A DNA stretch of 64,000 nucleotides from an uncultured Pseudohongiella sp. (GTDB lineage: Bacteria; Pseudomonadota; Gammaproteobacteria; Pseudomonadales; Pseudohongiellaceae), in contig OX638323.1 in assembly GCA_951812715.1 (NCBI GenBank), positions 1,364,001 to 1,428,000 on the forward strand. Reading direction: 5' to 3'. A program made the position numbers and the translations under genes. Positions 17,108 through 26,000 of the stretch are shown one piece after another. Positions within the stretch are counted from its first letter, which is position 1. Each line of letters starts with the position of its first letter. Below the pieces are notes generated by a model. It did not search any database. It worked only from the letters and a program-made list of their open reading frames with translations, and had not been told where the DNA came from.

Positions 17108-18526
17108 TTGGCCACACGTTACGCGCTGGTAATCAAGAAGGACTGTCCCACCTGCGCCCTGATCGCACCACTTATTCCGATACTCGCGGAGCAACTCGAC
17201 AGCGGCCTTTCGGTCTACGTTCAGGACGACCCAGCTTTTCCGGACAACTTCGAGGCTGTCGATGACCGCGAGCTGGAATTCTCCTGGCGGAACGGGATCG
17301 AATTCGTTCCGACCTTGTTGCATGGCGACGGAGAAGGCAGTGAGCGAGTTTTCGGCTGGGACCGGGCCGAATGGCGCGAGTTTACCGGCATTGCCGACCT
17401 CGGCGAGGGACTCACGCCGCACCGACCCGGCTGCGGTTCACGCACGCTCGATCCGGGCATGCCGGAAAAACTGGCAGCGCGGCATGCCGAATTTGGCGCG
17501 CGCAAGGTCGATCTCGCGGAAGCCGAAGACGACATAGAGACCTGCTTCGAGCGCGGCTGGACCGACGGTCTTCCGGTAGTTCCGCCCACGCCGGAACGCG
17601 TCATGCGCATGCTCGGCGGTACGAACCGCGAAGCCGGCGAGATCATCGGCGAAGTTCCTCCGGACCGCGTCCCCTGCACAATCGAGAAACTCGCGATCAA
17701 CGCGGTAATGGCCGGTTGCAAGCCGGAGTACTTCCCGCTCGTCATCGCCGCGGTGGAAGCCGCCCTCGACGATGTTTTCTGCATGCACGGCCTGCTTTGC
17801 ACCACCTATTTTTCTTCGCCGGTAGTTATCGTCAATGGGCCCGCGGCTACTCGGATCAACATGAATTCCGGCGTCAACGCCCTCGGCCAGGGCAATCGGG
17901 CCAATGCCACCATCGGCCGCGCGCTGCAATTGATCATCCGCAATGTCGGCGGCGGCATACCCGGCGGCATCGACCGCGCCGTTATGGGAAATCCTGGTAA
18001 ATACACATATTGTTTCGCCGAAGACGAATCCGATCCGGGCTGGCCTAGCCTGGCCATGGACCGCGGCTTTGCGCGCGAAGATTCGGTCGTCAGCCTATTC
18101 GCCGGCGAAGGCTTGCAGGGCATCGTCGACCAGCAGTCGCGTACGCCCGAGTCACTCGCCGGCAGCCTTGCCGCGAGCCTGCGCACGGTGGCGCATTACA
18201 AATACTTCGGCGTGTGCGATGCGATTCTTGTTGTCAGCCCCGAACACCGCCGCGTGATTCGCGAAGCGGGCTGGTCCAAAGCCGATTTGCGGGAAGCGCT
18301 CGACGAACGTTTGCGGGTTCCCGCCGAAACCGTTCTGCGGGGAGTCGATGGCGTTGCCGAAGGCGCGCCGGAATCGCTGCGCGGTAAACAGTTGCCCAAG
18401 TTTCGCAAGGGAGGACTGCATATCGTCAGTCTCGGCGGCACGGCGGGCATGTTTTCAGCGATAATCGGTGGCTGGGTAGCCGCCGGCGAAAGAGGAAGCC
18501 AAATGGTTTCCCAAAGAATAGAATGA
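17108..18526 (+). CDS. Thioredoxin-fold protein with large uncharacterised C-terminal domain, upstream of the UGSC selenoprotein
   Basis: The reading frame is open from an ATG at 16970, but the TTG at 17108 is preferred: it has GGAG six bases upstream and starts just before the first recognisable strand (ATRYALVIKKDCPTC). That gives 472 residues. Residues 1-105 look like a thioredoxin fold with a CPTC active-site motif. From about 140 to the end is a conserved-looking domain (FERGWTDGLPVVPPTPERV, INMNSGVNALGQGNRANATI, RAVMGNPGKYTYCFAEDE) that I cannot assign. It ends 28 bases before the UGSC gene, so the two are probably co-transcribed, and the dithiol could reduce the selenoprotein. Start uncertain. 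Confidence 0.7.
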   Translation: MATRYALVIKKDCPTCALIAPLIPILAEQLDSGLSVYVQDDPAFPDNFEAVDDRELEFSWRNGIEFVPTLLHGDGEGSERVFGWDRAEWREFTGIADLGEGLTPHRPGCGSRTLDPGMPEKLAARHAEFGARKVDLAEAEDDIETCFERGWTDGLPVVPPTPERVMRMLGGTNREAGEIIGEVPPDRVPCTIEKLAINAVMAGCKPEYFPLVIAAVEAALDDVFCMHGLLCTTYFSSPVVIVNGPAATRINMNSGVNALGQGNRANATIGRALQLIIRNVGGGIPGGIDRAVMGNPGKYTYCFAEDESDPGWPSLAMDRGFAREDSVVSLFAGEGLQGIVDQQSRTPESLAGSLAASLRTVAHYKYFGVCDAILVVSPEHRRVIREAGWSKADLREALDERLRVPAETVLRGVDGVAEGAPESLRGKQLPKFRKGGLHIVSLGGTAGMFSAIIGGWVAAGERGSQMVSQRIE

Positions 18527-18554
18527 CGTCCCCCCTGGAGACAGAGAGGCAATC

Positions 18555-19076
18555 ATGACCCAAACTACATTGCTCGATCCCACGGCTGAATTACAGCCGG
18601 TGGAGCGTCAGTTGACGCCGAGACTGGCCAGCCTGTCAGGAGCCACCGTCGGTCTGCTGGATATTTCCAAACCGCGGGGCAAGGAATTCCTTGACGAAGT
18701 CGAGTCCCTGCTCGAGGAGCAGGGAGCGACGGTCAGGCGCTATTGCAAGCCCACTTTCACACGGGTCGCACCGGCCGCCTTGCTACAGCAGATCGGCGCC
18801 GAATGCGACGCGGTGTTAGAAGCACTCGCCGACTGAGGCTCCTGCACGTCGTGCAGTTTGCATGACATGCTCGACCTCGAAAGCCGGGGCTTGCCGGCCG
18901 GGTTCGTCGCATCCTGCGAATTTACGGATGCCGCAGCGGCCCAGGGCAGATCGCTCGGCATTTCACCGAAGAGCGTTTTCGTGCCGCATCCGATCCAGGA
19001 TCGAACCGATGCGGAAATGTCCGAACTCGCCCGCGCCGCCATCGACGATGTTCGCGCCCTTATTGCCGAGTCGTGA
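18555..19076 (+). CDS. UGSC-motif selenoprotein; in-frame UGA at 18834-18836 read as selenocysteine
   Basis: The frame runs from ATG 18555 to the TGA at 18834, then continues in the same frame without another stop to 19076. Read through, it gives 173 residues with selenocysteine 94 in the motif U-G-S-C, followed by TSC. UGSC-motif proteins are a known bacterial selenoprotein family. Sequence on both sides looks coding: [20 protein letters not shown] before the UGA, and [20 protein letters not shown] and [19 protein letters not shown] after it. A candidate SECIS hairpin follows the UGA. The ribosome-binding site is AGAGG. It sits between a CPTC thioredoxin-fold gene and a thiolase, suggesting a redox enzyme; the reaction is unknown. 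A simple annotation would wrongly split it into two fragments. Confidence 0.88.
18837..18866 (+). promoter_or_regulatory. Candidate bacterial SECIS element of the UGSC gene
   Basis: Just after the UGA, positions 18848-18855 pair with 18859-18866 (8 base pairs, one G-U) around a GUU loop at 18856-18858. The loop starts with G and lies 20-22 bases after the UGA, where bacterial SECIS loops usually sit. A competing 6-pair hairpin (18842-18847 with 18851-18856) overlaps it. Found by eye; no folding program was run. Confidence 0.6.
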
Positions 19077-19128
19077 CGGACGCGAATCGAACGAAATTTA
19101 TTCAATCACAATCCAGACGGAGCAAAGC

Positions 19129-20313
19129 ATGACAACCGAGGCAGTAATCGTATCCACCGCCAGAACCCCGATCGGCAAGGCCTACCGGGGCGCATTCAAT
19201 GACACCGACGCGCCGTCCATGGCCGGCCATGCAATCGCGACAGCGGTGGAACGGGCCGGAATCGAACCCGGCGAGGTGGAAGACGTGATCATGGGCTGCG
19301 CCATGCAGCAAGGATCGACCGGACAGAATATCGGCCGCACGGCCGGTGTGGCCGCCGGACTGCCCTCATCCGTCGCCGGCATGAGCATCGACCGGCAATG
19401 CGCTTCGGGCATGATGGCGATCGCCACCGCCGCGAAGCAGATCGTCAACGACGGCATGCCGATCGTAGTCGGCGGCGGAGTCGAATCGATCAGCCTCGTG
19501 CAGAACGAGCATCGCAACGGCTACCGGGCCCAGGACCCGCAAGTGATCGGCCGCTCGGAACATGCTTACATGTCCATGCTGGAAACCGCCGAGGTGGTTT
19601 CGAAGCGCTACGGCATCAGCCGCGAACAGCAGGACGAGTTTGCCCTGCAGAGCCAGCAGCGCACCGCTGCTGCCCAGCAGGCGGGCAGGTTCGATGATGA
19701 AATCGCGCCGCTGCCTTCCACCATGTTGTTCACCGACAAGGAAAGCGGCAAGCAGAGCAAGCACGAAGTCACCCTGGATAAGGACGAGGGCAACCGCCCC
19801 ACGACCACACTGGAAGGTCTCAAAGGCCTGCGCACAGTGTTCGAGGGCGGCGTCATTACCGCCGGCAACGCCAGCCAGTTGTCCGACGGCGCCTCGGCCT
19901 CGGTACTGATGGACGCCAAAGTCGCCGAACGCAAGGGACTGACTCCGCTTGGCGCCTATCGCGGCATGGCCGCCGCCGGACTCGACCCGGACGAAATGGG
20001 CATCGGCCCGATCTACGCCGTGCCGAAGTTGCTGGAACGCTTCAATCTGAAAATGGACGACATCGACCTGTGGGAGCTGAACGAAGCCTTCGCCGTGCAA
20101 GTCGTCTATTGCCGGGATCGTCTCGGCATTCCCAACGAATTGCTCAACGTCAACGGCGGCGCCATTTCCGTCGGCCATCCCTATGGCATGAGCGGCGCGC
20201 GCCTGGTCGGCCACGCCCTCATCGAAGGCAAGCGCCGCGGCGCCCGCCATGTTGTCTGCACCATGTGTGTCGGCGGCGGCATGGGGGCAGCCGGGTTGTT
20301 CGAGATTTACTAG
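19129..20313 (+). CDS. Acetyl-CoA acyltransferase (thiolase)
   Basis: A complete 394-residue thiolase. The acyl-accepting cysteine is in [13 protein letters not shown] (about residue 88), the conserved histidine in [19 protein letters not shown] and the second catalytic cysteine in [14 protein letters not shown]. The ATG at 19129 has GGAGC upstream; a longer in-frame extension overlaps the UGSC gene and is not coding. The reaction is reversible thiolytic cleavage or condensation of acyl-CoAs, in beta-oxidation or acetoacetyl-CoA formation. It starts 52 bases after the UGSC selenoprotein and is probably in the same transcript, which may hint at a CoA-linked substrate for that group. Confidence 0.93.
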   Translation: MTTEAVIVSTARTPIGKAYRGAFNDTDAPSMAGHAIATAVERAGIEPGEVEDVIMGCAMQQGSTGQNIGRTAGVAAGLPSSVAGMSIDRQCASGMMAIATAAKQIVNDGMPIVVGGGVESISLVQNEHRNGYRAQDPQVIGRSEHAYMSMLETAEVVSKRYGISREQQDEFALQSQQRTAAAQQAGRFDDEIAPLPSTMLFTDKESGKQSKHEVTLDKDEGNRPTTTLEGLKGLRTVFEGGVITAGNASQLSDGASASVLMDAKVAERKGLTPLGAYRGMAAAGLDPDEMGIGPIYAVPKLLERFNLKMDDIDLWELNEAFAVQVVYCRDRLGIPNELLNVNGGAISVGHPYGMSGARLVGHALIEGKRRGARHVVCTMCVGGGMGAAGLFEIY

Positions 20314-20317
20314 ACAG

Positions 20318-20848
20318 CTACATACACATGCTGTCGGCGAACGCGATGCGGGCAGCCTCGTCGTACTCCCTGATGGGCAGCATCGCGCTGCTGACGGATT
20401 CAGATCTGATCCGATTGATTCGCTCAAGCGCCCGCGAGCCGAAGTTGTCCACTAACGCGTCCCGAAAGGCCGCGTCGATTTCGACATATCGGCGCAGCCT
20501 GTTTTCCAACGAAGGAAGAAAGCCGTGGGCGATTCCCGCCCTCTCCTCAATGGTCATGCGGGCATTCTCCGGATCGCGATAGAAATTGCACATCGGACTG
20601 TCCGGGCCGATATTTCGCGGGAATCGAACCTGGATGTCTTCCGGTAGTTCGATGAATCGCCCCATGTCGGCCTCATCAATGCCCGGATTGTCCGCGAAGC
20701 GGCCACTATTGCGGTATGCCCGCAGCGTCGCCGCAACATAATGAACGCTCTGCTCGGCGCTCTCGGCCGCTTCACCCTGGGCAGCTACGATGCCGCCATG
20801 CCCCAACAGCGGGATAGTCGCGGTCAAACTGAACAGTACTGTACTCAT
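20318..20848 (-). CDS. Hypothetical protein with hydrophobic N terminus
   Basis: A 176-residue protein if started at ATG 20848 (MSTVLFSLTATIPLLGHGGI), which gives a signal-peptide-like N terminus; the longer frame up to 21055 runs through a repeat region and is not trusted. The rest is charged and helical (DEADMGRFIELPEDIQVRF, ENRLRRYVEIDAAFRDAL). No family recognised. Its stop lies 5 bases from the convergent thiolase stop. The ribosome-binding site is weak. Confidence 0.5.
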   Translation of the reverse strand: MSTVLFSLTATIPLLGHGGIVAAQGEAAESAEQSVHYVAATLRAYRNSGRFADNPGIDEADMGRFIELPEDIQVRFPRNIGPDSPMCNFYRDPENARMTIEERAGIAHGFLPSLENRLRRYVEIDAAFRDALVDNFGSRALERINRIRSESVSSAMLPIREYDEAARIAFADSMCM

Positions 20849-20879
20849 TTTGTGTCCCTGTTGATTTGGATGATGGCAA

Positions 20880-21015
20880 ATCTCCGGGTGAAATGAGAGT
20901 GAGCGATGAGTGTCCCATGGATTTGCTGAATGGGTGCCCCATGTATTACCCCCCGTGGATTGATCGCCGCGCGATGGGTGTCCCATCGATTTCCGATGGG
21001 TGTTCCATGCATTTC
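20880..21015. repeat. Cluster of TGGGTGTCCCA-type short inverted repeats
   Basis: Four variants occur in about 100 bases: GTGTCCCAT (20910), ATGGGTGCCCCAT (20931), ATGGGTGTCCCAT (20977) and ATGGGTGTTCCAT (20997). TGGG/CCCA is an inverted repeat around a 3-base loop. The same core, mostly in reverse complement (GGGACACCCA), is found in mutY (53.05-53.25 kb) and in the livF fragments (28.14 and 28.41 kb). No gene is seen in 20849-21110. Confidence 0.7.
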
Positions 21016-21060
21016 CATGCATTTGCCCAAGTCCCTTTGACGAATTCGCTTGCATTCATT

Positions 21061-21090
21061 GTAAGAATTACTTACTTTCTGACTTGTAAG
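21061..21090. promoter_or_regulatory. Candidate operator of the toxin-antitoxin operon
   Basis: GTAAG (21061), CTTAC (21071) and GTAAG (21086) form overlapping inverted repeats 20-50 bases before the antitoxin start. Antitoxins of the AbrB class bind such sites to repress their own operon. Assigned by position and symmetry only. Confidence 0.4.
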
Positions 21091-21110
21091 TTCATCTGAG
21101 CAGCAAGACT

Positions 21111-21335
21111 ATGGAGCTGGCAAAAATCACTTCCCGGGGACAGACAACTATTCCCAAGCGTATTCGTGAGGCGATCAATCTGTGCGAAGGTGATGTGATC
21201 GCCTTTGAGGTCGAAGGCGATCATCTGCTCGTGCGTAAGCTGATCGCAGGGCAAGACGAATATCTGAAAGGAATCGGCGACAGCCTAAACGAGTGGGTTT
21301 CACCGGAAGACGAGCAGGCATGGCGTGATCTTTGA
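21111..21335 (+). CDS. Antitoxin, SpoVT/AbrB (MazE-like) domain
   Basis: A 74-residue protein. Residues 1-47 are a swapped-hairpin AbrB DNA-binding domain: ELAKITSRGQTTIPKRIREA, then EGDVIAFEVEGDHLLVRKL. The acidic C-terminal tail (residues 50-74) would wrap the toxin. It overlaps the toxin gene by 11 bases, the usual coupling of type II pairs, and is preceded by inverted repeats that could be its operator. Confidence 0.88.
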   Translation: MELAKITSRGQTTIPKRIREAINLCEGDVIAFEVEGDHLLVRKLIAGQDEYLKGIGDSLNEWVSPEDEQAWRDL

Positions 21336-21660
21336 TCCATTTGACGTGGTAGCCGTCCCATTTCCGTTCACGGATCGTCAGGCCTTCAAGCGGCGTCCGG
21401 CCTTGGTGCTGTCATCAAGCCAGTTCAACAACTCGCACGATCAGTCTGTACTCGTGATGATCACTTCAACGACCGGAAATTGGCCTAGCGATGTCACGCT
21501 TGAAGATTGGCGGAAAGCCGGCTTGAGCTTTTCGTGCAAGGTTCGATTCAAACTCTTTACACTAGACAACTCATTGATTATCAAAAAGATCGGAAATTTG
21601 TCAGTCAAGGATGTTCGAGCCGTGCGAATTGGACTTTCGCAGTCACTAGATCTTGGTTGA
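21325..21660 (+). CDS. PemK/MazF-like toxin
   Basis: A 111-residue protein starting with GTG inside the antitoxin gene. FDVVAVPFPFTD, RRPALVLSS and the later VRFKLFTLDNSLIIKKIG match the PemK/MazF barrel of ribosome-dependent or free mRNA interferases. Toxin and antitoxin form one operon. Complete, with no sign of decay. The antitoxin type (AbrB fold) fits a MazEF-like pair. Confidence 0.85.
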   Translation: MIFDPFDVVAVPFPFTDRQAFKRRPALVLSSSQFNNSHDQSVLVMITSTTGNWPSDVTLEDWRKAGLSFSCKVRFKLFTLDNSLIIKKIGNLSVKDVRAVRIGLSQSLDLG

Positions 21661-21737
21661 ACAATTCACTTGCACGACGTTAAACAGCAGCGTAACGTCT
21701 TTGCTTTAGCGGATTATTACCCGGAAGCCCAGTACCG

Positions 21738-22205
21738 ATGATCGATACACCGCACCGCCCGAAACGCATCGTCATTCCCCCGATCTGGTTCGCGCTCGGA
21801 CTGGTCGCCGTTTTCCTGCTCGACCGAAATCTGCCGTTGGTGAGTTTCTCCGGCTCGTTGACCCTCGGCATCGGCGTGATCCTCGTCCTGCTCGGTCTGG
21901 CCTCGGCGATTTCCGCCGCCGGGCTGTTCAGCAAGGCGGATACCGGAATCGTTCCGTTTTCGGAAGCGACCGCGCTGGTTACATCCGGCGCATTCCGCTT
22001 CAGCCGCAATCCCATGTACCTGGGCATGGTGTTCGTGCTGTTGGGAACGGCCCTGATCACCGGCTCGGTTGCCGGCCTGCTGGTAGCGCCGGTTTTCGGG
22101 CTGATCATCCACTATCGCTTCATCCTCGACGAGGAAAGCATGCTGCGCGAAGTATTTGGCGAAGAGTTCGAGGATTATCGCCGCCGGGTCAGACGCTGGC
22201 TATGA
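21738..22205 (+). CDS. Isoprenylcysteine carboxyl methyltransferase/PEMT-like membrane methyltransferase
   Basis: A 155-residue protein with four hydrophobic helices. The C-terminal pattern SGAFRFSRNPMYLGMV and EESMLREVFGEEFEDYRRRV is that of the ICMT/phospholipid methyltransferase fold, whose NPMY and E..L..FG.E..Y segments bind S-adenosylmethionine. The substrate is unknown in bacterial members. It ends just before the Liv-type transporter genes; a frame of the first binding-protein gene could start at 22202, overlapping its stop, but the signal peptide there begins later. Confidence 0.8.
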   Translation: MIDTPHRPKRIVIPPIWFALGLVAVFLLDRNLPLVSFSGSLTLGIGVILVLLGLASAISAAGLFSKADTGIVPFSEATALVTSGAFRFSRNPMYLGMVFVLLGTALITGSVAGLLVAPVFGLIIHYRFILDEESMLREVFGEEFEDYRRRVRRWL

Positions 22206-22339
22206 ATCGAACAATGTTCGCACCGCTCGCAAGCGCCAGGGGCTTTGCCCGCCGAGATAACGTCGGCATTCTCGCGGCTTCGGCCAGGCGGCGCCGCACA
22301 AGCGAGGCGAAAGCGCAGCCGAACTTTGCCAGTCGATGC

Positions 22340-23590
22340 ATGACGCGCTTGCTAGCAGCTTTACTGATCTTTGTCGCGGCGTCCGCGGCGGTCCCGGCCT
22401 GGGCGCAGGAGCGCGAACCGGTGCGAATCGCGTTCCTGGATCCACTGTCGGGCCCGTTTACCTCCATCGGCACCAGCGCGCTACTGCAACTCGAATTCGC
22501 CGCGGACTATCTGTTCAATTCCCGGGGCGGCATTCTAGGCGGGCGCATGATCGAGATCGTACCGTTCGACAACCAGCAGAGTCCCACTGAAACCCAAATC
22601 CAGTTCCGCCGCGCGGTTAGCGAGGGACTGCGGATTATCTTCCAGGGCAACAGTTCCGCGGCGGCGAACGCGCTCAACTCGGCGGTCGAGCGGCATAACC
22701 GGCGCAATCCCGGCCGGGAGATACTGCAACTCAATTATGCCGCGGTGGACCCGGTTCTGACCGAGGAAAACTGCAGCTTCTGGCATTTTCGATTCGACGC
22801 CCATGCGGTAATGAAGTTGAACGCGCTGACCGACTTCATCGCTCTCAACGACAACATCGAGCGCATGTATATCATTGGGCAGGATTATTCTTTCGGTCAT
22901 GTCGTCGCCGAAAACTCCGAACGGCTACTGCGCGAGAAACGGCCCGATATCGAGATCGTCGGCAACGAGTTTCATCCTATCGGCCAAGTCAAGGATTTCG
23001 CGCCTTACGTATCCAAGATTGCCGCTTCCGGCGCCGACGCGGTAATAACGGGCAATTTCGGCGCCGACATGGTCTCGCTGGGGCGATCGATCATTGATTC
23101 GGGCCTCGACATCCCGATCTACACCTTCTACGCCGCCTATGACGGCATCACTGCCACCTTGGGCGAAGGCGGCAATAACCGCATCCGCCTGGTGCACAGC
23201 GATGGCGCCAATCCGGTTCCGACCGAACAACGCAGGCAGTTCAATCGCGCATTCAAGGCCGCCCATCCAGATCGGGACGTGAGCCAGCCACGCATCCCCA
23301 TGGCCCTTTCGATGCTCGTCGAGGCCATGGAACAGGCGGAAAGCACCGACCCATATGACATCGCCCTGGCGCTGGAAGACATGCGTTTTACCTCGATGAG
23401 CGGCGATGAAGTGTGGATGCGCGGCGACGATCACCAGATTTTCCAGGCGCTACATATCCTGGCGCATACCAACGAAGGCGTCGAATTCGACATCGACAAC
23501 TCCGGCTTTGGGCTGGTGCGGAAACTCCGAGTGCCCGCGGAGGAGACCGTGGTCGCGAGCAATTGCGAAATGACGCGGCCGCGGCGCTGA
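22340..23590 (+). CDS. ABC-transporter substrate-binding protein, Liv/amide type, copy 1
   Basis: A 416-residue exported binding protein. ATG at 22340 starts the signal peptide (MTRLLAALLIFVAASAAVPA, then WAQE). The mature N terminus VRIAFLDPLSGPFTSIG and IIFQGNSSAAANALNSAV are typical of type-I periplasmic binding proteins for branched-chain amino acids, urea or amides. The ligand cannot be told. The next gene is a close paralogue over the whole mature length, so this is a tandem duplication. The permease and ATPase genes follow in order. Confidence 0.88.
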   Translation: MTRLLAALLIFVAASAAVPAWAQEREPVRIAFLDPLSGPFTSIGTSALLQLEFAADYLFNSRGGILGGRMIEIVPFDNQQSPTETQIQFRRAVSEGLRIIFQGNSSAAANALNSAVERHNRRNPGREILQLNYAAVDPVLTEENCSFWHFRFDAHAVMKLNALTDFIALNDNIERMYIIGQDYSFGHVVAENSERLLREKRPDIEIVGNEFHPIGQVKDFAPYVSKIAASGADAVITGNFGADMVSLGRSIIDSGLDIPIYTFYAAYDGITATLGEGGNNRIRLVHSDGANPVPTEQRRQFNRAFKAAHPDRDVSQPRIPMALSMLVEAMEQAESTDPYDIALALEDMRFTSMSGDEVWMRGDDHQIFQALHILAHTNEGVEFDIDNSGFGLVRKLRVPAEETVVASNCEMTRPRR

Positions 23591-23734
23591 TTCGGCGCGG
23601 GCGGCCGCGGCCGCGCCGGACACTACCAGAGCTTTGCGCGCGAACGGAAACCGAAGCCGAAACAGCCAGCGGGCCGCCACTTGCAAGCCAATTACCCGCA
23701 AGGTAATGTCGAGCTTTCCACGGCCTCGGCCGCC

Positions 23735-25030
23735 ATGCCAGGTGAGATCAAAGTGCTTCTGAAATTTCCCGCGCGATTCCTGACCCGCCCCTTGTCAGTG
23801 TTGGTGATTTCCCTTGCCGCTTTCGCGGCGGTCCAGGCCCGGGCGCAGGAAAGCGAGCCGGTGCGAATCGGTTTCATGGACCCACTGTCCGGCCCGTTCG
23901 CTTCCATTGGCACCAGCGGGCTGCTGCAAATCCAGTTCGCCGCGGACTATCTGTTCAATTCAAGGGGTGGAATTCTGGACGGCCGCATGATCGAAATCGT
24001 GCCACTGGATAATCAGCAGAGCCCCACCGAGTCGCAAATCCAGTTCCGCCGCGCGGTAAGCGAAGGGCTGCGTTACATCTTTCAGGGAAACAGCTCGGCG
24101 GTGGCGAATGCGCTCAACACGGCGGTTCTCCGACATAATCGGCGCAATCCCGGCCAGGAAATCCTGCAAATCAACTATTCCGCCGTCGATCCGATCCTGA
24201 CCGAGGAGAATTGCAGTTTCTGGCATTTCCGCTTCGACGCGCACGCGGTGATGAAACTCAACGTATTGACCGATTTCATTGCGCTCAACGAGGAGATCAA
24301 GCGCGTTTACGTCATCGGGCAGGACTATTCGTTCGGCCATGTGGTCGCCGAAACCTCGGAACGGATGCTGAACGAGAAGCGGCCCGATATCGAGATCGTC
24401 GGTAATGAGTTCCACCCCATCGGCCAGGTCAAGGATTTCACGCCCTATGTGACCAAGATTGTCGCCTCGGGCGCCGATGCCGTCATCACCGGCAATTTTG
24501 GCGCCGACATGGTTTCGCTCGCGCGATCGATCATCGACTCCGGGCTCGATATTCCCATCTATACGTTTTACGCGGCCTATGACGGCATCACCGCAACGCT
24601 TGGCGCGGACGGCAAGAATCGGATTCGCCTCGTGCATAACGATTCCGGCAACCCCATCCCCACCGAAGAGCGCAAGCAGTTCTACCGGGATTTCAAAGCG
24701 GCGCATCCGGACCGGGATGTTACCCAACCACGTCTGATGAACGCGCTTTCCATGCTCGTTCAGGCCATGGAAGAGACCGGCGGCGCCGACCCCCATGAAG
24801 TCGCGCTGGCGCTGGAAGACATGAGGTTCACCAACCTGAGCGGCGAGGAAATCTGGATGCGCGGCAGCGATCACCAGATCATACAGGCCTTGCACATTTC
24901 CGTGATGACCGACGAGAACATCGAGTTCGACGCGGACAACTCCGGATTCGGGCTGTACACCGAGCACTTCGTACCGGCCGAACAGACCGTGATGGAAACG
25001 AGTTGTGAAATGAGGCGTCCGCGGCGCTGA
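23735..25030 (+). CDS. ABC-transporter substrate-binding protein, Liv/amide type, copy 2
   Basis: A 431-residue paralogue of the preceding gene; mature sequences align without large gaps and many segments are identical (IGQDYSFGHVVAE, KRPDIEIVGNEFHPIGQVKD, DSGLDIPIYTFYAAYDGIT). The ATG at 23735 gives a signal peptide ending in AVQARAQ. Differences lie mainly at surface and pocket-lining stretches (for example the residues after RLVH), so a shifted ligand range is possible. It ends 19 bases before livH. Two binding proteins served by one permease is the simplest reading. Confidence 0.88.
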   Translation: MPGEIKVLLKFPARFLTRPLSVLVISLAAFAAVQARAQESEPVRIGFMDPLSGPFASIGTSGLLQIQFAADYLFNSRGGILDGRMIEIVPLDNQQSPTESQIQFRRAVSEGLRYIFQGNSSAVANALNTAVLRHNRRNPGQEILQINYSAVDPILTEENCSFWHFRFDAHAVMKLNVLTDFIALNEEIKRVYVIGQDYSFGHVVAETSERMLNEKRPDIEIVGNEFHPIGQVKDFTPYVTKIVASGADAVITGNFGADMVSLARSIIDSGLDIPIYTFYAAYDGITATLGADGKNRIRLVHNDSGNPIPTEERKQFYRDFKAAHPDRDVTQPRLMNALSMLVQAMEETGGADPHEVALALEDMRFTNLSGEEIWMRGSDHQIIQALHISVMTDENIEFDADNSGFGLYTEHFVPAEQTVMETSCEMRRPRR

Positions 25031-25049
25031 CAAGGGACGAGCGCGGCTT

Positions 25050-26000
25050 ATGCCGGAAGTTTTAGTATTCGCCACCTTGAACGGCCTGGTCACCGGGCTG
25101 TTGCTGTTCATGCTGGCGAGCGGTCTCACCGTGATCTTCAGCATGATGGGCGTACTCAATTTCGCCCATGCCAGCTTCTACATGCTCGGCGCCTATTTCG
25201 CCTATTCCGTCAGCCTTTATTTCGGCTACTGGACCGGACTGATCGTCGCACCGCTGATCGTCGGCGTGATCGGCGCCCTGGTCGAGCGCTACGGGCTGCG
25301 GCGCGTGCATCAGCACGGTCATGTGGCGGAACTGGTATTTACTTTCGGTCTGGCGTTTCTGATCGAAGAGGCTGTGCAGTTCTTCTGGGGAGCGGACACC
25401 AAGAACTACCAGACGCCGGATCTGCTCGATTTCCCGCTGTTCACCCTGTTCGGCCAGGAGTTTTCGGCTTATCGAGGCTTCATGTTGGCGATTTCGATCG
25501 GCATTTTCATTGGCCTCTACCAAGTGCTTACCCGTTCGCGCGTCGGCCTGATCATCCAGGCCGCGATTTCCCATCCGCACATGGTGGCGAACCTCGGCCA
25601 TAACGTGCCGCTGATCTTCACGGCGGTATTCGGCGTCGGCACGGCGCTGGCGGGCCTGGCGGGCGTCATCGCCGGGCCGGTGCTGACGACTTTCCCCGGC
25701 ATGGCCCTCGTGCTCGGCAGCATCGTCTTCGTCATCGTGGTGATCGGCGGGCTCGGATCGCTGCCCGGCGCATTCCTGGCCTCGCTGCTGATCGGCTTGC
25801 TGCAGTCCTACGCAATTGCAACCAATGTCGGCATGCAGGACTTGCTGGCTTTGTTCGGCCTGGAATTTCCGCGCAGCCATCCGCTTGACGACCTGTGGAC
25901 GCTGAACCTGTCGCAGATCGCGCCGATCCTGCCTTTCCTGCTGCTCGTGCTGGTGCTGATTTTCCGTCCCACCGGCCTGATGGGCAAGCGCGAACAATGA
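25050..26000 (+). CDS. livH: Branched-chain amino acid-type ABC permease, LivH family
   Basis: A 316-residue permease with about eight membrane helices. GLTVIFSMMGVLNFAHASFYM near the N terminus and FVIVVIGGLGSLPGAFLAS, the conserved coupling segment, are diagnostic for LivH-type subunits. It overlaps livM by 4 bases (ATGA at 25997-26000). The family also covers urea and amide importers (UrtB), so the symbol reflects family rather than proven substrate. Confidence 0.9.
   Translation: MPEVLVFATLNGLVTGLLLFMLASGLTVIFSMMGVLNFAHASFYMLGAYFAYSVSLYFGYWTGLIVAPLIVGVIGALVERYGLRRVHQHGHVAELVFTFGLAFLIEEAVQFFWGADTKNYQTPDLLDFPLFTLFGQEFSAYRGFMLAISIGIFIGLYQVLTRSRVGLIIQAAISHPHMVANLGHNVPLIFTAVFGVGTALAGLAGVIAGPVLTTFPGMALVLGSIVFVIVVIGGLGSLPGAFLASLLIGLLQSYAIATNVGMQDLLALFGLEFPRSHPLDDLWTLNLSQIAPILPFLLLVLVLIFRPTGLMGKREQ

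Noticed and set aside
18858..19076. Separate small gene starting MHDML after the UGA
   Set aside because: It is in the same frame as the upstream part, has no ribosome-binding site of its own, and the UGSC motif spans the stop.
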